Source: Ruminococcus sp. JC304 (lineage in GTDB: Bacteria; Bacillota; Clostridia; Lachnospirales; Lachnospiraceae). Taken from it: DNA of 64,000 nt. Of the stretch, positions 25,784 through 35,067 are shown in pieces. Made by a program: the position numbers and the translations under genes. The DNA is taken from positions 2,016,066 through 2,080,065 of the forward strand of contig HE978651.1 of NCBI GenBank assembly GCA_000285855.2, written 5' to 3'. Within the stretch, counting starts at the first letter, position 1; the number at the start of each line of letters is the position of its first letter. The notes below the pieces were generated by a model. The model was not told the DNA's origin. It saw only the letters and a program-made list of their open reading frames with translations, and made no database searches.

Positions 25784-26083
25784 CTATACCTCCTTCATGA
25801 TTGCTTTCGCAAAGTTTTCATCCTGGACAGCCAGACAGGCACGGAATTCCTTTCCCATTGCCCTGCCAAGACTCTCTTTATCTGAATAAAAAGAAATCGG
25901 AACTTCATAAAAGCTGCACATGTTTCGGAATTTCTTCTTGGTATTCTCTGATGCATCCTCAGCTACAATAACCAGCAGTCCCTTTCCTGTTTTTACTGAT
26001 TTCTCAGTGGAAAATTCACCGCTTACAGTCTTGCCTGCTTTGGTAGCCAGCCCTATCAGTGACAGTACTCTGTTATTTTTCAA
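25784..26083 (-). CDS. ylxQ: L7Ae/L30e-family ribosomal-like protein YlxQ
   Basis: A 99-aa member of the L7Ae/L30e/S12e/Gadd45 family encoded in nusA-infB operons; it probably binds kink-turn RNA. Typical features are RVLSLIGLATKAGKTVSGE at the N-terminus and GLLVIVAEDASENTKKKF. The start appears to be TTG at 26083, which overlaps the ylxR stop by 11 bases. GGAGG is only three bases upstream, but no in-frame ATG lies near. The last codons run into the infB ribosome binding site. Confidence 0.88.
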   Translation of the reverse strand: MKNNRVLSLIGLATKAGKTVSGEFSTEKSVKTGKGLLVIVAEDASENTKKKFRNMCSFYEVPISFYSDKESLGRAMGKEFRACLAVQDENFAKAIMKEV

Positions 26084-26348
26084 TATCCTCCAGCTCCTTC
26101 TTCAGTCGCTCATATACTTCGTCCGGAATCCCTGCCTTCAGAGAACGTTCAAGGCCATGATTTTTCATTGCCTTTTCCAGACAGTCTCTGGAGAAACACA
26201 GGTAAGCACCTCTGCCGTTTTTCTTTCCGGTAGTATCCAGTACAATTTCATCCTCTGTAGTCTTCAGGACTCTTATCATTTCTTTTTTACTTTTCATTTC
26301 CCTGCAGCCTGTACATTGGCGCATAGGAATCTTACTCTTCGTTTTCAT
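26073..26348 (-). CDS. ylxR: YlxR family RNA-binding protein (RnpM-like)
   Basis: A 91-aa protein with the YlxR fold. It has PMRQCTGCREMKSKKEMIRV with a CxxC pair, and GRGAYLCFSRDCLEKA with a second pair of cysteines. In Bacillus the homologue binds RNase P RNA. It overlaps the nusA stop by 17 bases and is followed by ylxQ, the standard order. The ATG at 26348 is inside the end of nusA. Confidence 0.93.
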   Translation of the reverse strand: MKTKSKIPMRQCTGCREMKSKKEMIRVLKTTEDEIVLDTTGKKNGRGAYLCFSRDCLEKAMKNHGLERSLKAGIPDEVYERLKKELEDIEK

Positions 26349-27504
26349 GATCTGCTGCTTCCTGCTCCTCTGCAGAATTCTCTTCTATACCGGATTCTGC
26401 TTCAGAATCATTTTCTGCATATTCGTCGCCGGACTCCTCATCCTCATCATAATCATAGAAATCACCGGATTCCTTTGCCTGGGTTTCACTCTTGATATCA
26501 ATCTTGAATCCTGTCAGTCTTGCTGCCAGACGCGCATTCTGTCCTTCCTTGCCGATTGCAAGAGAAAGCTGGTAATCCGGTACAACCACCAGTGCTGTTT
26601 TATCATCCGGATCTGCCATAACTGCAATTACTTTTGCAGGACTTAAGGCATTCTCAATAAGAATTGCTGGATTCTCATCCCAATTGATAATATCAATTTT
26701 TTCACCGCGGAGTTCTTCTACCACAGCATTAACACGGGCTCCGTTCATACCTACACAGGCTCCTACAGGATCTACATCCGGATCATTGCTCCATACTGCG
26801 ATCTTAGTACGGGAACCAGCCTCACGGGCAATACTCTTAATCTCTACAGTACCATCTCTCACCTCTGCAACCTCTGACTCAAAAAGTCTTTTTACCAGTT
26901 CCGGATGAGTTCTGGATACCAGAATACGAGGTCCCTTCGGTGTATCCTTAACTTCCAGGATATACAGCTTGATTCTCTCTGTAGGTTTAAAATGCTCACT
27001 CTTAACCTGTTCGTTTTCACTTAAAACAGCATCTACCTTACCCAGATTAATACTTACATTCTTGCCCATCACGCGCTGCACGATACCTGTTACCACTTCT
27101 TTTTCAATTCCATGATATTCATCATACAGTACTCTGCGCTCTTCCTCACGGATTTTCTGCAGGATTACGTTTTTGGCATTCTGTGTTGCAATTCGTCCGA
27201 ATTCCTTAGACTGGATAGGAACCTGGACAATCCCGCCGATTTCTGCTCTGGATGTAATTTTCTGAGCATCTGTCAGGGAAATTTCCAATGCCGGATCTTC
27301 CACATATTCCACAACATTTCGCTCTGCATATACAGCAAAATCACAGGTTTCCGGATTAATGGTCACATGTACATTGTCTGCTTTGCCAAAATGGTTCTTG
27401 CAAGCCTGGATCAGAGACTGTTCAATTGCCTCCAGCAATGTATCTTTGCTGATATTTTTTTCCTTTTCCAGGATATCCAGCGCCTCCATTAACTCTTTGT
27501 TCAT
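26332..27504 (-). CDS. nusA: Transcription termination/antitermination protein NusA
   Basis: Binds RNA polymerase and nascent RNA to promote pausing and intrinsic termination. The 390-aa protein has the N-terminal polymerase-binding domain ([19 protein letters not shown]), an S1 domain ([18 protein letters not shown]) and two KH domains ([18 protein letters not shown] and [20 protein letters not shown]). A short acidic tail of about 45 residues replaces the AR repeats of proteobacterial NusA. It lies 28 bases after rimP, in the operon led by the hairpin at 28025-28050. Confidence 0.97.
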   Translation of the reverse strand: MNKELMEALDILEKEKNISKDTLLEAIEQSLIQACKNHFGKADNVHVTINPETCDFAVYAERNVVEYVEDPALEISLTDAQKITSRAEIGGIVQVPIQSKEFGRIATQNAKNVILQKIREEERRVLYDEYHGIEKEVVTGIVQRVMGKNVSINLGKVDAVLSENEQVKSEHFKPTERIKLYILEVKDTPKGPRILVSRTHPELVKRLFESEVAEVRDGTVEIKSIAREAGSRTKIAVWSNDPDVDPVGACVGMNGARVNAVVEELRGEKIDIINWDENPAILIENALSPAKVIAVMADPDDKTALVVVPDYQLSLAIGKEGQNARLAARLTGFKIDIKSETQAKESGDFYDYDEDEESGDEYAENDSEAESGIEENSAEEQEAADHENEE

Positions 27505-27531
27505 TTTTTTCTTATCCTCCCGAATTTATCA

Positions 27532-27996
27532 CTAAAACTCAATTGCCTGACGTATCAGAGCCATATCCTTTTTCTCAAATGTGCGCTCCGTTCCATCTTC
27601 ATCGATTGTCACACTGTTACTGTCAAACGCGGTCAATATACCGCAGAACTCTTTTTGTTTCTCAATTGGCCGGTAGGTACGGACCTCCACCAGTTTTCCC
27701 ATATTTCTCTGAAAGTCTTTTTCTTTTTTCAGCGGTCTGTCCAGCCCCGGAGAACTGATCTCCATAATATAGCTGTCTTCAATAAAATCATTCTCATCCA
27801 GCTTATCACTGAAAGCTCTGCTTACTGTTTCACAGTCATTCACCGTGATTCCACCTGGTTTGTCGATATATCCTCTCAGATACCAGTTTCCGGCTTCCTT
27901 TACATATTCCACATCCACCAGTTCAAATTCATTCTGCTCCACAATCGGCGCCAGAAGCTCTTCTGCTCTTTTCTCATACTCTTCCCGTCTGCTCAT
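27532..27996 (-). CDS. rimP: Ribosome maturation factor RimP
   Basis: A 154-aa 30S assembly factor with the YhbC N-terminal domain (EEYEKRAEELLAPIVEQNEFELVDVEY) and an Sm-like C-terminal domain (YIMEISSPGLDRPLKKEKDF, then KLVEVRTYRP). The ATG at 27996 has AGGTGGGA upstream; the longer frame begins at a TTG inside the leader hairpin and is rejected. It is first in the rimP-nusA-ylxR-ylxQ-infB-rbfA-nrnA-truB-ribF series. Confidence 0.95.
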   Translation of the reverse strand: MSRREEYEKRAEELLAPIVEQNEFELVDVEYVKEAGNWYLRGYIDKPGGITVNDCETVSRAFSDKLDENDFIEDSYIMEISSPGLDRPLKKEKDFQRNMGKLVEVRTYRPIEKQKEFCGILTAFDSNSVTIDEDGTERTFEKKDMALIRQAIEF

Positions 27997-28024
27997 TTTC
28001 CCACCTGCCTTTCCATTCAGCAAA

Positions 28025-28050
28025 TAGGAGTGGGCTCACGCCCACTCCTA
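28025..28050 (-). promoter_or_regulatory. Leader hairpin of the rimP-nusA operon
   Basis: Perfect 11-bp arms TAGGAGTGGGC / GCCCACTCCTA with a four-base loop lie about 20 bases after the promoter start and 30 bases before the rimP ATG. Only a short weak U-tract (ATTTG) follows, so it would be a weak, factor-dependent terminator, as fits NusA autoregulation. Confidence 0.65.
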
Positions 28051-28075
28051 TTTCAACAAGTTCTAATCTTTTTCT

Positions 28076-28104
28076 ATTGTAGCACCAATTATGGGTAAAT
28101 GCAA
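28076..28104 (-). promoter_or_regulatory. Promoter of the rimP-nusA-infB operon
   Basis: TTGCAT (28104-28099), 17-base spacer, TACAAT (28081-28076) on the minus strand. Confidence 0.8.
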
Positions 28105-28133
28105 GGCTTTTCCGGCATTTTCTTTTTATTGTT

Positions 28134-30380
28134 TCAAATACGCGGCTTTGTGCCTTTAGTATCACGCCTGGAAAGCTTCACCTTATTCAGAGTATATGGT
28201 TTGTCATGATACTCGATGGTATACTCCTGCCTGGTCTCCAACATATATGCATGAGATACCCGGTCTCCTTCTGCCAGCTTCATCCCCCGGACACCGATAG
28301 ATGTTTTTTTCATAGAAGAAACATCCTGTTTCTGGAATCGCAGGAAATATCCCCCTTCGCTCTGAAGGACGATCTGCTCCATCTCATCTGCAGATCCCAC
28401 AAAAATCAAGCTATCCTCATCTCCCAGCTTGGTAGACACAATCGTTCTTTTTGCCACCTCAAACTCTGCACCGGACACTAACTTGCACATAGAAGAAGCT
28501 GTAACAAACAACAAGGTTGACTGTCTGATCTCCGCCAGCGGCGCCACATAGAGCATTTGTTCTTCCGTGCTGTTATAATTGCTCAGATTATCTGCTGGTG
28601 TACCTTTATCCCGGAACCGTACCAGAGGTATATCTGCCACCTTAACACTGTGCATCTTGCCTTTATCTGTAAATATACAGATCTTATCCGTATTCATACA
28701 ATGGAATACATATTTATTCTCTGCAGTGGCAGCATCTTTATTTCTCTCATATGCAGATTTATCGATCACTCTCATATAACCGAAACGGTCCATCAGGAAC
28801 GTCACTTCCATCTCTTCCATTTTCTTTTCTTCGTATACGGCTTCCTCTGCATTTTCAATTACTGTACGGCGTCTGGAACCATATTCTTTCTTAATCTGAT
28901 CCAGATCTTTCATGATCACAGCTGCCATAGAATCATAATTATTCAGAATATCCTCATAGAGAGCAATGTTCTTCATTGTTTCTCCATATTCCGCCTGGAG
29001 TGCCTCCATCTCCAAACCAATCAGTTTATACAGTCGCATTTCCAGGATAGCCGTAGCCTGTCTTTCTGTAAACTGCAGTGTCTTCGCAGCTTTCTCGCTG
29101 GACCTGGACTTAAATTTAATTCCTTCTGTATTTCCCTCAACCAGACATTTTTTCACCTGCTCACGGCTTTTGCTGCCGCGAAGGATCTCAATGATCAGAT
29201 CAATCACATCACAGGCCTTGATCAGACCTTCCTGGATTTCCTTTTTCTCCTGCTCTTTATTCAAAAGTGTGGTATATTTTCTGGTTGTAACGTCAAATAC
29301 AAAGTCTACATGGTGCTCTATCACCTGCTTCAGGCTCAAAGTTTCAGGTCTGCCATCTGCAACTGCAAGCATATTGACACCAAATGTATCTTCCAGCTTT
29401 GTTTTCTTATACAGCATATTGGTCAGGTTCTCCACATCAGCATCACGCTTCAGATCAAGAACTATACGGATTCCTTCTTTGGAGGACTGATTTGAGATAT
29501 CCACAATATCTGTTGTTTTCTTACTTTCCACCAGAGATGCGATATCATTCAGGAATTTTCCTATATTCGCACCTATCATAGTATATGGGATCTCCGTGAT
29601 CACAAGCTGCTGCCTGCCGCCTTTCAGCTTCACTGTTTCCACCTTACCTCTGACGCGGAGCTTTCCTGTTCCTGTCTCATAGATTTTAAGCAGGTCATCT
29701 TTATTTACCACCAGACCGCCTGTAGGAAAATCCGGTCCTTTAAGATAGCGCATCAGGCCTTTGACACTGATGTCATTATTCTTCATATATGCCTTTACGG
29801 CATCGACTACCTCTCCCAGGTTATGAGGAGGAATGCTGGTTGCCATGCCAACTGCAATCCCGTCAGCTCCGTTTACAAGAAGATTGGGAATCCTGACAGG
29901 AAGCACCACCGGTTCTTTTTCTGTCTCATCAAAGTTTGGCATAAAATCCACAACATTCTTATCCAGATCCTCAAGAAAAACATCCTGTGTCAACTTCTCC
30001 AGTCTTGCTTCCGTATATCGCATGGCAGCTGCACCATCGCCCTCAATAGAGCCGAAATTTCCATGTCCATCAACCAGAGTTTTGCCTTTTTTGAAATCCT
30101 GAGCCATCACTACAAGGGCTTCATAGATAGAACTGTCCCCATGGGGATGGTATTTACCCATAGTATCGCCTACAATACGGGCACATTTTCTGTAAGGCCT
30201 GTCGTATCGGATCCCCAGTTCATACATATCATACAGTGTTCTTCTCTGTACAGGCTTTAATCCGTCACGCACATCCGGCAGAGCTCTGGAGATAATAACA
30301 CTCATGGCATAGTCGATATAGGATTTCTGCATGACCTCCGCATAATCGGTGGGGATCACATTCTCCTGTTTTGTTTCCAT
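28134..30380 (-). CDS. parC: DNA topoisomerase IV subunit A (ParC-like)
   Basis: The DNA-cutting subunit of a type IIA topoisomerase. The 748-aa protein has the breakage-reunion domain, with the catalytic tyrosine in MRYTEARL (about residue 123) and the quinolone-region motif [12 protein letters not shown] with wild-type Ser and Glu. The C-terminal beta-pinwheel lacks a recognisable QRRGGKG GyrA box, which argues for topoisomerase IV rather than gyrase. The ATG at 30380 has GGAGG upstream. It lies 22 bases after the B subunit, in one operon. A specialised second gyrase is the alternative. Confidence 0.88.
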   Translation of the reverse strand: METKQENVIPTDYAEVMQKSYIDYAMSVIISRALPDVRDGLKPVQRRTLYDMYELGIRYDRPYRKCARIVGDTMGKYHPHGDSSIYEALVVMAQDFKKGKTLVDGHGNFGSIEGDGAAAMRYTEARLEKLTQDVFLEDLDKNVVDFMPNFDETEKEPVVLPVRIPNLLVNGADGIAVGMATSIPPHNLGEVVDAVKAYMKNNDISVKGLMRYLKGPDFPTGGLVVNKDDLLKIYETGTGKLRVRGKVETVKLKGGRQQLVITEIPYTMIGANIGKFLNDIASLVESKKTTDIVDISNQSSKEGIRIVLDLKRDADVENLTNMLYKKTKLEDTFGVNMLAVADGRPETLSLKQVIEHHVDFVFDVTTRKYTTLLNKEQEKKEIQEGLIKACDVIDLIIEILRGSKSREQVKKCLVEGNTEGIKFKSRSSEKAAKTLQFTERQATAILEMRLYKLIGLEMEALQAEYGETMKNIALYEDILNNYDSMAAVIMKDLDQIKKEYGSRRRTVIENAEEAVYEEKKMEEMEVTFLMDRFGYMRVIDKSAYERNKDAATAENKYVFHCMNTDKICIFTDKGKMHSVKVADIPLVRFRDKGTPADNLSNYNSTEEQMLYVAPLAEIRQSTLLFVTASSMCKLVSGAEFEVAKRTIVSTKLGDEDSLIFVGSADEMEQIVLQSEGGYFLRFQKQDVSSMKKTSIGVRGMKLAEGDRVSHAYMLETRQEYTIEYHDKPYTLNKVKLSRRDTKGTKPRI

Positions 30381-30402
30381 TTATTTCATTCCTCCATTTA
30401 TA

Positions 30403-32328
30403 TCAGATATCCAGTTCAGCATCCTGCGCATGCTCATAGATAAACTTCTTTCTTGGCGGCACATCGCTTCCCATAAGAATCTCTGTCACACTGGATGCAA
30501 GTCTTGCATCCTCAATCTCCACACGCTTCATCATTCTGGTCTCCGGATTCAGAGTAGTTTCCCAAAGCTGGTCTGCATCCATTTCTCCCAGACCTTTATA
30601 TCTCTGTAAGGTGAAGCTTCCGGGCTTATGGGCGCGTCTGTACCTTTCCAGCGCCTTGTCATCATACAGGTATTCTTCCTGTCCTTTCTTTGGCATAACC
30701 TTATACAGCGGTGGCATGGCAATATACACATGTCCCTCTGTGATCAGGTCTGGCATAAAACGATAGAACAGCGTAAGGAGAAGCGTGGAAATATGAGCCC
30801 CATCCACATCAGCATCTGCCATGATCACGATCTTGTCATAGCGAAGCTTTGTAATATCAAAATCATTTCCATATCCTTCGGAGAATCCACATCCAAAAGC
30901 ATTGATCATAGTCTTAATCTCCGCATTTGCAAGTACCTTATCAATAGTAGCTTTCTCCACATTCAGTATCTTACCTCTGATAGGAAGGATTGCCTGATAA
31001 TTACGGTTACGGGCAGTCTTTGCAGAACCTCCCGCAGAATCTCCCTCCACAATAAAGATCTCACACTGGGAAGGATCCTTTTTCTCACAGTTTGCCAGTT
31101 TTCCGTTAGAGTCAAAAGAATATTTCTGTTTGGTCAGAAGATTAGTTTTCGCTCTCTCCTCTGTTTTACGAATCTTTGCTGCTTTCTCTGCACAGGAAAG
31201 AATAGTCTTCAGAGTCTCCAGATTCCTGTCAAAATAAAGTACCATCTGCTCTCCCACCACTTTACCTGTGGCACGGGACGCATCCTGATTATCCAGCTTT
31301 GTCTTTGTCTGTCCCTCAAATCGAGGTTCCGGATGTTTAATAGAAACAACTGCTGTCATTCCATTACGGATATCTGCACCTGTAAAATTAGGATCTTTAT
31401 CTTTTAAAATACCAATCTCTCTGGCATAAGTATTCATCACTGTAGTAAAGGTAGTCTTAAATCCTGTAAGGTGTGTACCGCCTTCTGCATTGTAAATATT
31501 GTTGCAGAATCCAAGCACATTCTCCCTGAACTCATTGGTAAACTGGAAGGCCACCTCTACCTGAATCCCATCAGACTCTCCTTTCAGATAAACCGGTTCA
31601 TGGAGAACCTCTGCATTCTGATTCAGATCCTTAATAAATCCGATAATCCCATCCGGTTCATGATATGTGATATCCTCAATCTCAGCACCTCTTTTATCTT
31701 CAAAATGGATCGTCAACTCCGGATTCAGATAAGCAGTTTCATGGAGTCTGCTCTTTACTTCTGTGGCGGAGAATCTTGTCTTTTCAAAAATCTCCGGATC
31801 AGGCAGGAAATTAATACTGGTTCCTGTCTGTCTGGTCCTTCCCAGCTTTGGCAGAAGTCCCTCTTCCAGTTCCAGCGTAGGAATTCCCCTTTCATAATGA
31901 TCGTGATGTATATATCCGTCACGACTGATCTTAATATCCAGATATGTAGACAATGCATTGACAACCGAGGAACCTACTCCGTGAAGTCCTCCGCTGGTCT
32001 TATAGGCTGAATTGTCAAATTTACCGCCTGCATGAAGTGTGGTAAATACAAGTCTCTCTGCAGATACTCCCTTTTCATGCATATCTACAGGGATTCCTCT
32101 TCCGTTGTCTGTAACTGTACAGGATCCGTCTTTCTCCAGGACCACATGGATCAGACTGCAATATCCCGCCAGATGTTCATCCACCGCATTATCTACGATC
32201 TCATAGATCAGATGGTTAAGTCCTTTTCTTGAAACACTTCCGATATACATTCCCGGACGCTTACGGACCGCCTCCAGACCCTCCAGAACAGAGATACTCC
32301 CTGCATCATAGGTTTCTTTCTTTGCCAT
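30403..32328 (-). CDS. parE: DNA topoisomerase IV subunit B (ParE-like)
   Basis: The ATPase subunit paired with the gene downstream. The 641-aa protein has the GHKL ATPase motifs (EIVDNAVDEHLAG, DNGRGIPVD, GGLHGVGSSVVNAL), the transducer domain and the TOPRIM motifs EGDSAGGSA and MADADVDGAHI. The C-terminal PLYK and QRYKGLGEM segments are present. Length and lack of the insertion seen in proteobacterial GyrB fit Firmicute GyrB and ParE alike; the ParC-type partner decides the name. It is transcribed from a strong promoter at 32451-32479. Confidence 0.9.
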   Translation of the reverse strand: MAKKETYDAGSISVLEGLEAVRKRPGMYIGSVSRKGLNHLIYEIVDNAVDEHLAGYCSLIHVVLEKDGSCTVTDNGRGIPVDMHEKGVSAERLVFTTLHAGGKFDNSAYKTSGGLHGVGSSVVNALSTYLDIKISRDGYIHHDHYERGIPTLELEEGLLPKLGRTRQTGTSINFLPDPEIFEKTRFSATEVKSRLHETAYLNPELTIHFEDKRGAEIEDITYHEPDGIIGFIKDLNQNAEVLHEPVYLKGESDGIQVEVAFQFTNEFRENVLGFCNNIYNAEGGTHLTGFKTTFTTVMNTYAREIGILKDKDPNFTGADIRNGMTAVVSIKHPEPRFEGQTKTKLDNQDASRATGKVVGEQMVLYFDRNLETLKTILSCAEKAAKIRKTEERAKTNLLTKQKYSFDSNGKLANCEKKDPSQCEIFIVEGDSAGGSAKTARNRNYQAILPIRGKILNVEKATIDKVLANAEIKTMINAFGCGFSEGYGNDFDITKLRYDKIVIMADADVDGAHISTLLLTLFYRFMPDLITEGHVYIAMPPLYKVMPKKGQEEYLYDDKALERYRRAHKPGSFTLQRYKGLGEMDADQLWETTLNPETRMMKRVEIEDARLASSVTEILMGSDVPPRKKFIYEHAQDAELDI

Positions 32329-32450
32329 ATCTGTTATCTTTCCTTTCTTTCTGTCTTGGCATATTTTCTGAAATATATTCTGCCTTCACTCAGGTATGAT
32401 CAGGTATAACGCCTGCAAACAATAGCTTCAGTCATGAACGTTTGTTCTGT

Positions 32451-32479
32451 ATTATAAACGAATTTTAAATTTATTTCAA
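32451..32479 (-). promoter_or_regulatory. Promoter of parE-parC
   Basis: TTGAAA (32479-32474), 17-base spacer, TATAAT (32456-32451) on the minus strand, leaving a leader of about 115 bases before parE. Confidence 0.8.
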
Positions 32480-32517
32480 GCATGCATTTACGTTCTGGCC
32501 CACGCCATTGCTTCTGG

Positions 32518-32551
32518 CAAAAAAAATGACCAGAACCGAAATTCTGATCAT
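32518..32551 (-). terminator. Terminator after tRNA-Glu
   Basis: Arms ATGATCAGAA / TTCTGGTCAT (32551-32542 and 32535-32526) followed by TTTTTTT on the minus strand. Confidence 0.88.
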
Positions 32552-32572
32552 TTGTTTCCCACTATTTGTTAG

Positions 32573-32644
32573 CAGCCAGTACGGGAATCGAACCCGTGTT
32601 TTCGCCGTGAGAGGGCGACGTCTTAACCCCTTGACCAACTGGCC
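32573..32644 (-). tRNA. tRNA-Glu (anticodon CTC)
   Basis: A 72-base cloverleaf on the minus strand. The seven-base acceptor pair is GGCCAGT/ACTGGCT, the D-arm segment is TTGGTCAAGGGGTTAAGAC, and the anticodon arm is TCGCC-CTCTCAC-GGCGA with anticodon CTC. The T-loop is GGGTTCGATTCCC and the discriminator is G. The 3' CCA is not encoded. It has its own promoter and terminator. Confidence 0.95.
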
Positions 32645-32685
32645 ATTTCTCTGTGTCGTTTGCGTCTCTCGCTGTCGACTCATTT

Positions 32686-32714
32686 AATATACACCATATT
32701 TTTCTAAAATGCAA
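32686..32714 (-). promoter_or_regulatory. tRNA-Glu promoter
   Basis: TTGCAT (32714-32709), 17-base spacer, TATATT (32691-32686) on the minus strand, about 40 bases before the tRNA. Confidence 0.8.
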
Positions 32715-32836
32715 GTACTTTTTTAAAAAAATTTCAATTTTTTTATTTTTCGCGAATTTTTCTTGTAAAAGCCCGTATTTACAAGGTTTTCTCCAGGTAA
32801 AAACTTTTCAGCATTTTTGCTTTCACCAATATCAGG

Positions 32837-32880
32837 GAAAGTCCATGGACTTTTTCTTCAGATTCCATGGACTTTCTCAA
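32837..32880 (-). repeat. Hairpin downstream of ppk
   Basis: Perfect 13-bp inverted repeat GAAAGTCCATGGA / TCCATGGACTTTC around a 14-base loop, 28 bases after the ppk stop. No T-run follows on either side, so it may be a 3'-end stabilising structure or weak terminator. Confidence 0.5.
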
Positions 32881-32907
32881 GGTCACCATTTTTATTACTG
32901 CCACATT

Positions 32908-35055
32908 TTAATCTTCAATATCCTCCGCCGGTTCTGCAGGAACAAATACCCTGGATTTTTTTGTCTCGTGTTTCTGCTGAACAGCCCTCTCTGTAGCCTC
33001 CATACAAAATTCCATCTGGGAATTCAGCTGTACCTTTCCACGTTTATCCGGTTTAACATAACTTCCATCAGGCTGAAGGATATGAGCCTTTACATTATCC
33101 CTGAATTCCAGATCCAGCACATGCTCCAGTTCTTTTTTGATTTTTTCATCCTCCACAGGGAAAACAATTTCCACACGTCTGTCCAGGTTTCTTGGCATCC
33201 AGTCAGCACTTCCCATATAAATTTCAGGATTTCCACTATTTTCAAAATAGAAAATACGGCTATGCTCCAGAAATTCGCCTACAATAGAACGCACATGGAT
33301 ATTTTCGCTGATTCCCGGCAGCCCTACCTTCAGGCAGCAGATGCCTCGCACCAGAAGCTCTACCTGTACTCCACAGGAAGATGCATAATAAAGGGCAGCC
33401 ATAATCTTGGGATCACAAAGAGAATTCATCTTTGCACGGATCAGTGCCGGCAGCCCCTTCTTTGCATTCTCAGCTTCTCTCTCGATCAGACTTACAAATC
33501 TGTCCTTCATCCAGATAGGAGCCACGATCAGTTTATTCCAACGCTTCGGTTCCGAATAGCCGGACAACATATTAAACACAGCTGTAGCATCCTCGCCAAA
33601 TCTTTCATCACAGGTAAATATACCGCAATCTGTGTAAAGCTTTGCTGTTGAATCATTATAGTTACCTGTAGCCAGATGCACATAGCGACGGATTCCGGTC
33701 TCTTCCCTGCGCACCACAAGGGTAATCTTGCTGTGTGTTTTCAGTCCAACCAGACCATAGATAACATGACATCCTGCTTTTTCCAGTTTTTTGGCCCAGA
33801 CAATATTGTTTTCCTCATCAAAACGCGCTTTCAATTCTACCAGAACAGAAACCTGTTTTCCATTCTCTGCAGCCTGAGCAAGTGCTGCAATAATAGGAGA
33901 ATTACCACTGACGCGATACAAAGTCTGCTTGATTGCCAGAACATCCGGATCCTTTGCAGCCTGACGCACAAAATTAACAACAGGATCAAAGCTCATATAT
34001 GGATGATGAAGAAATACATCACCCTCACGGATCACACGAAAAATATCCTTATCATTCTGGAAAGCAGGCACAGGAGCCGGCTGGTATCTTGGGGTCTTAT
34101 ACTGGTCAAAGCCCTCTGCCCCATATACCTTCATTAACATGGTCAGATCCAGAGGTCCATTGATCTTGAAAATATCCGCTTCTTTGATATCAAACTCCAT
34201 TTTCAGGATATCCAGCAGCCTCTCATCCATCTTATCTTCTATCTCCAGACGGATTACCTCTCCCCACTGGCGTTTCTTTAACTGTTTCTGAATCTCTACC
34301 AGCAGATCCTCTGCCTCATCTTCATCAATAGTAAGATCTGCATTACGCATAATACGATAAGGATGTGCACAAACCACATCATAGCTTAAAAACAGCTTAT
34401 CAATATTTTTTTCAATAATCTCTTCCAGAAGAATCACCGAAGTATCTCCCTCTTTCACAGAAGGAATCCTCACTACTCTCGGAAGCACAGAAGGAACCTG
34501 TACAGTTGCAAACATAGGCTCTTCTTTTTCCTTTTTTCCTTTTTTTGAAATCAATGCACCGATATTTAGTGTTTTATTTCGAATAAGAGGAAATGGTCTG
34601 GAAGAATCCATAGCCATAGGCGTAAGCACAGGATAAACATTATCCTCAAAATATCTGTCCACATAAGTCTTCTGTTCCTCTGTAAGATTCTCATGGGCTC
34701 CTACCAGATGAAGTCCTGCCTTCTCCAGCGCAGGAATCAGAGAGCGGTTCAGCGTATTATACTGCACATGAACCAATTCATGGGTACGCAGACTGATCTC
34801 CTTCAACTGCTCTTTAGCTGTCATCCCGGCAATATCTGTCTTATGATAGCCCGCATGCACCTGATCCTTCAGAGATGCTACACGAACCATAAAAAACTCG
34901 TCCAGATTGGAAGCTGTAATACTTAAAAATTTCAGTCTGTCAAATAAAGGAAGTGTTTTGTCTCTGGCCTCACTGAGAACACGTTCATCAAATTTCAGCC
35001 AGCTCAGTTCCCGGTTCACAAAATATTCGCTTTTTTCAAATTTCTCAAGTTCCAT
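32908..35055 (-). CDS. ppk1: Polyphosphate kinase
   Basis: Makes long-chain polyphosphate from ATP through a phosphohistidine intermediate, and can run in reverse. The 715-aa protein has the N-terminal domain (YFVNRELSWLKFDERVL), the head domain (ITASNLDEFFMVRVA) and two phospholipase-D-like catalytic domains. The catalytic His is in GLKTHSKITLVVRRE and a second PLD-like motif is HEHSRIFYFENSG-like (FLEHSRIFYF). It is last in the folC-pheA-DUF815-ppx-ppk operon, 12 bases after ppx, so synthesis and breakdown of polyphosphate are encoded together. Confidence 0.96.
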   Translation of the reverse strand: MELEKFEKSEYFVNRELSWLKFDERVLSEARDKTLPLFDRLKFLSITASNLDEFFMVRVASLKDQVHAGYHKTDIAGMTAKEQLKEISLRTHELVHVQYNTLNRSLIPALEKAGLHLVGAHENLTEEQKTYVDRYFEDNVYPVLTPMAMDSSRPFPLIRNKTLNIGALISKKGKKEKEEPMFATVQVPSVLPRVVRIPSVKEGDTSVILLEEIIEKNIDKLFLSYDVVCAHPYRIMRNADLTIDEDEAEDLLVEIQKQLKKRQWGEVIRLEIEDKMDERLLDILKMEFDIKEADIFKINGPLDLTMLMKVYGAEGFDQYKTPRYQPAPVPAFQNDKDIFRVIREGDVFLHHPYMSFDPVVNFVRQAAKDPDVLAIKQTLYRVSGNSPIIAALAQAAENGKQVSVLVELKARFDEENNIVWAKKLEKAGCHVIYGLVGLKTHSKITLVVRREETGIRRYVHLATGNYNDSTAKLYTDCGIFTCDERFGEDATAVFNMLSGYSEPKRWNKLIVAPIWMKDRFVSLIEREAENAKKGLPALIRAKMNSLCDPKIMAALYYASSCGVQVELLVRGICCLKVGLPGISENIHVRSIVGEFLEHSRIFYFENSGNPEIYMGSADWMPRNLDRRVEIVFPVEDEKIKKELEHVLDLEFRDNVKAHILQPDGSYVKPDKRGKVQLNSQMEFCMEATERAVQQKHETKKSRVFVPAEPAEDIED

Positions 35056-35067
35056 TATTTTCCTCCT

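Noticed and set aside
28557-29495. 312-codon plus-strand open frame opposite parC
   Set aside because: Shadow of parC; Phe/Ile/His/Cys-rich low-likelihood protein without motifs or start signals. The same applies to the long plus-strand frames at 32653-33651, 35239-36243 and 23930-24721.
28134-32328. Calling the topoisomerase pair gyrA/gyrB
   Set aside because: No GyrA box in the C-terminal pinwheel, ParC-like Ser/Glu pattern, and location away from an origin; topoisomerase IV is the better name, though not proven.
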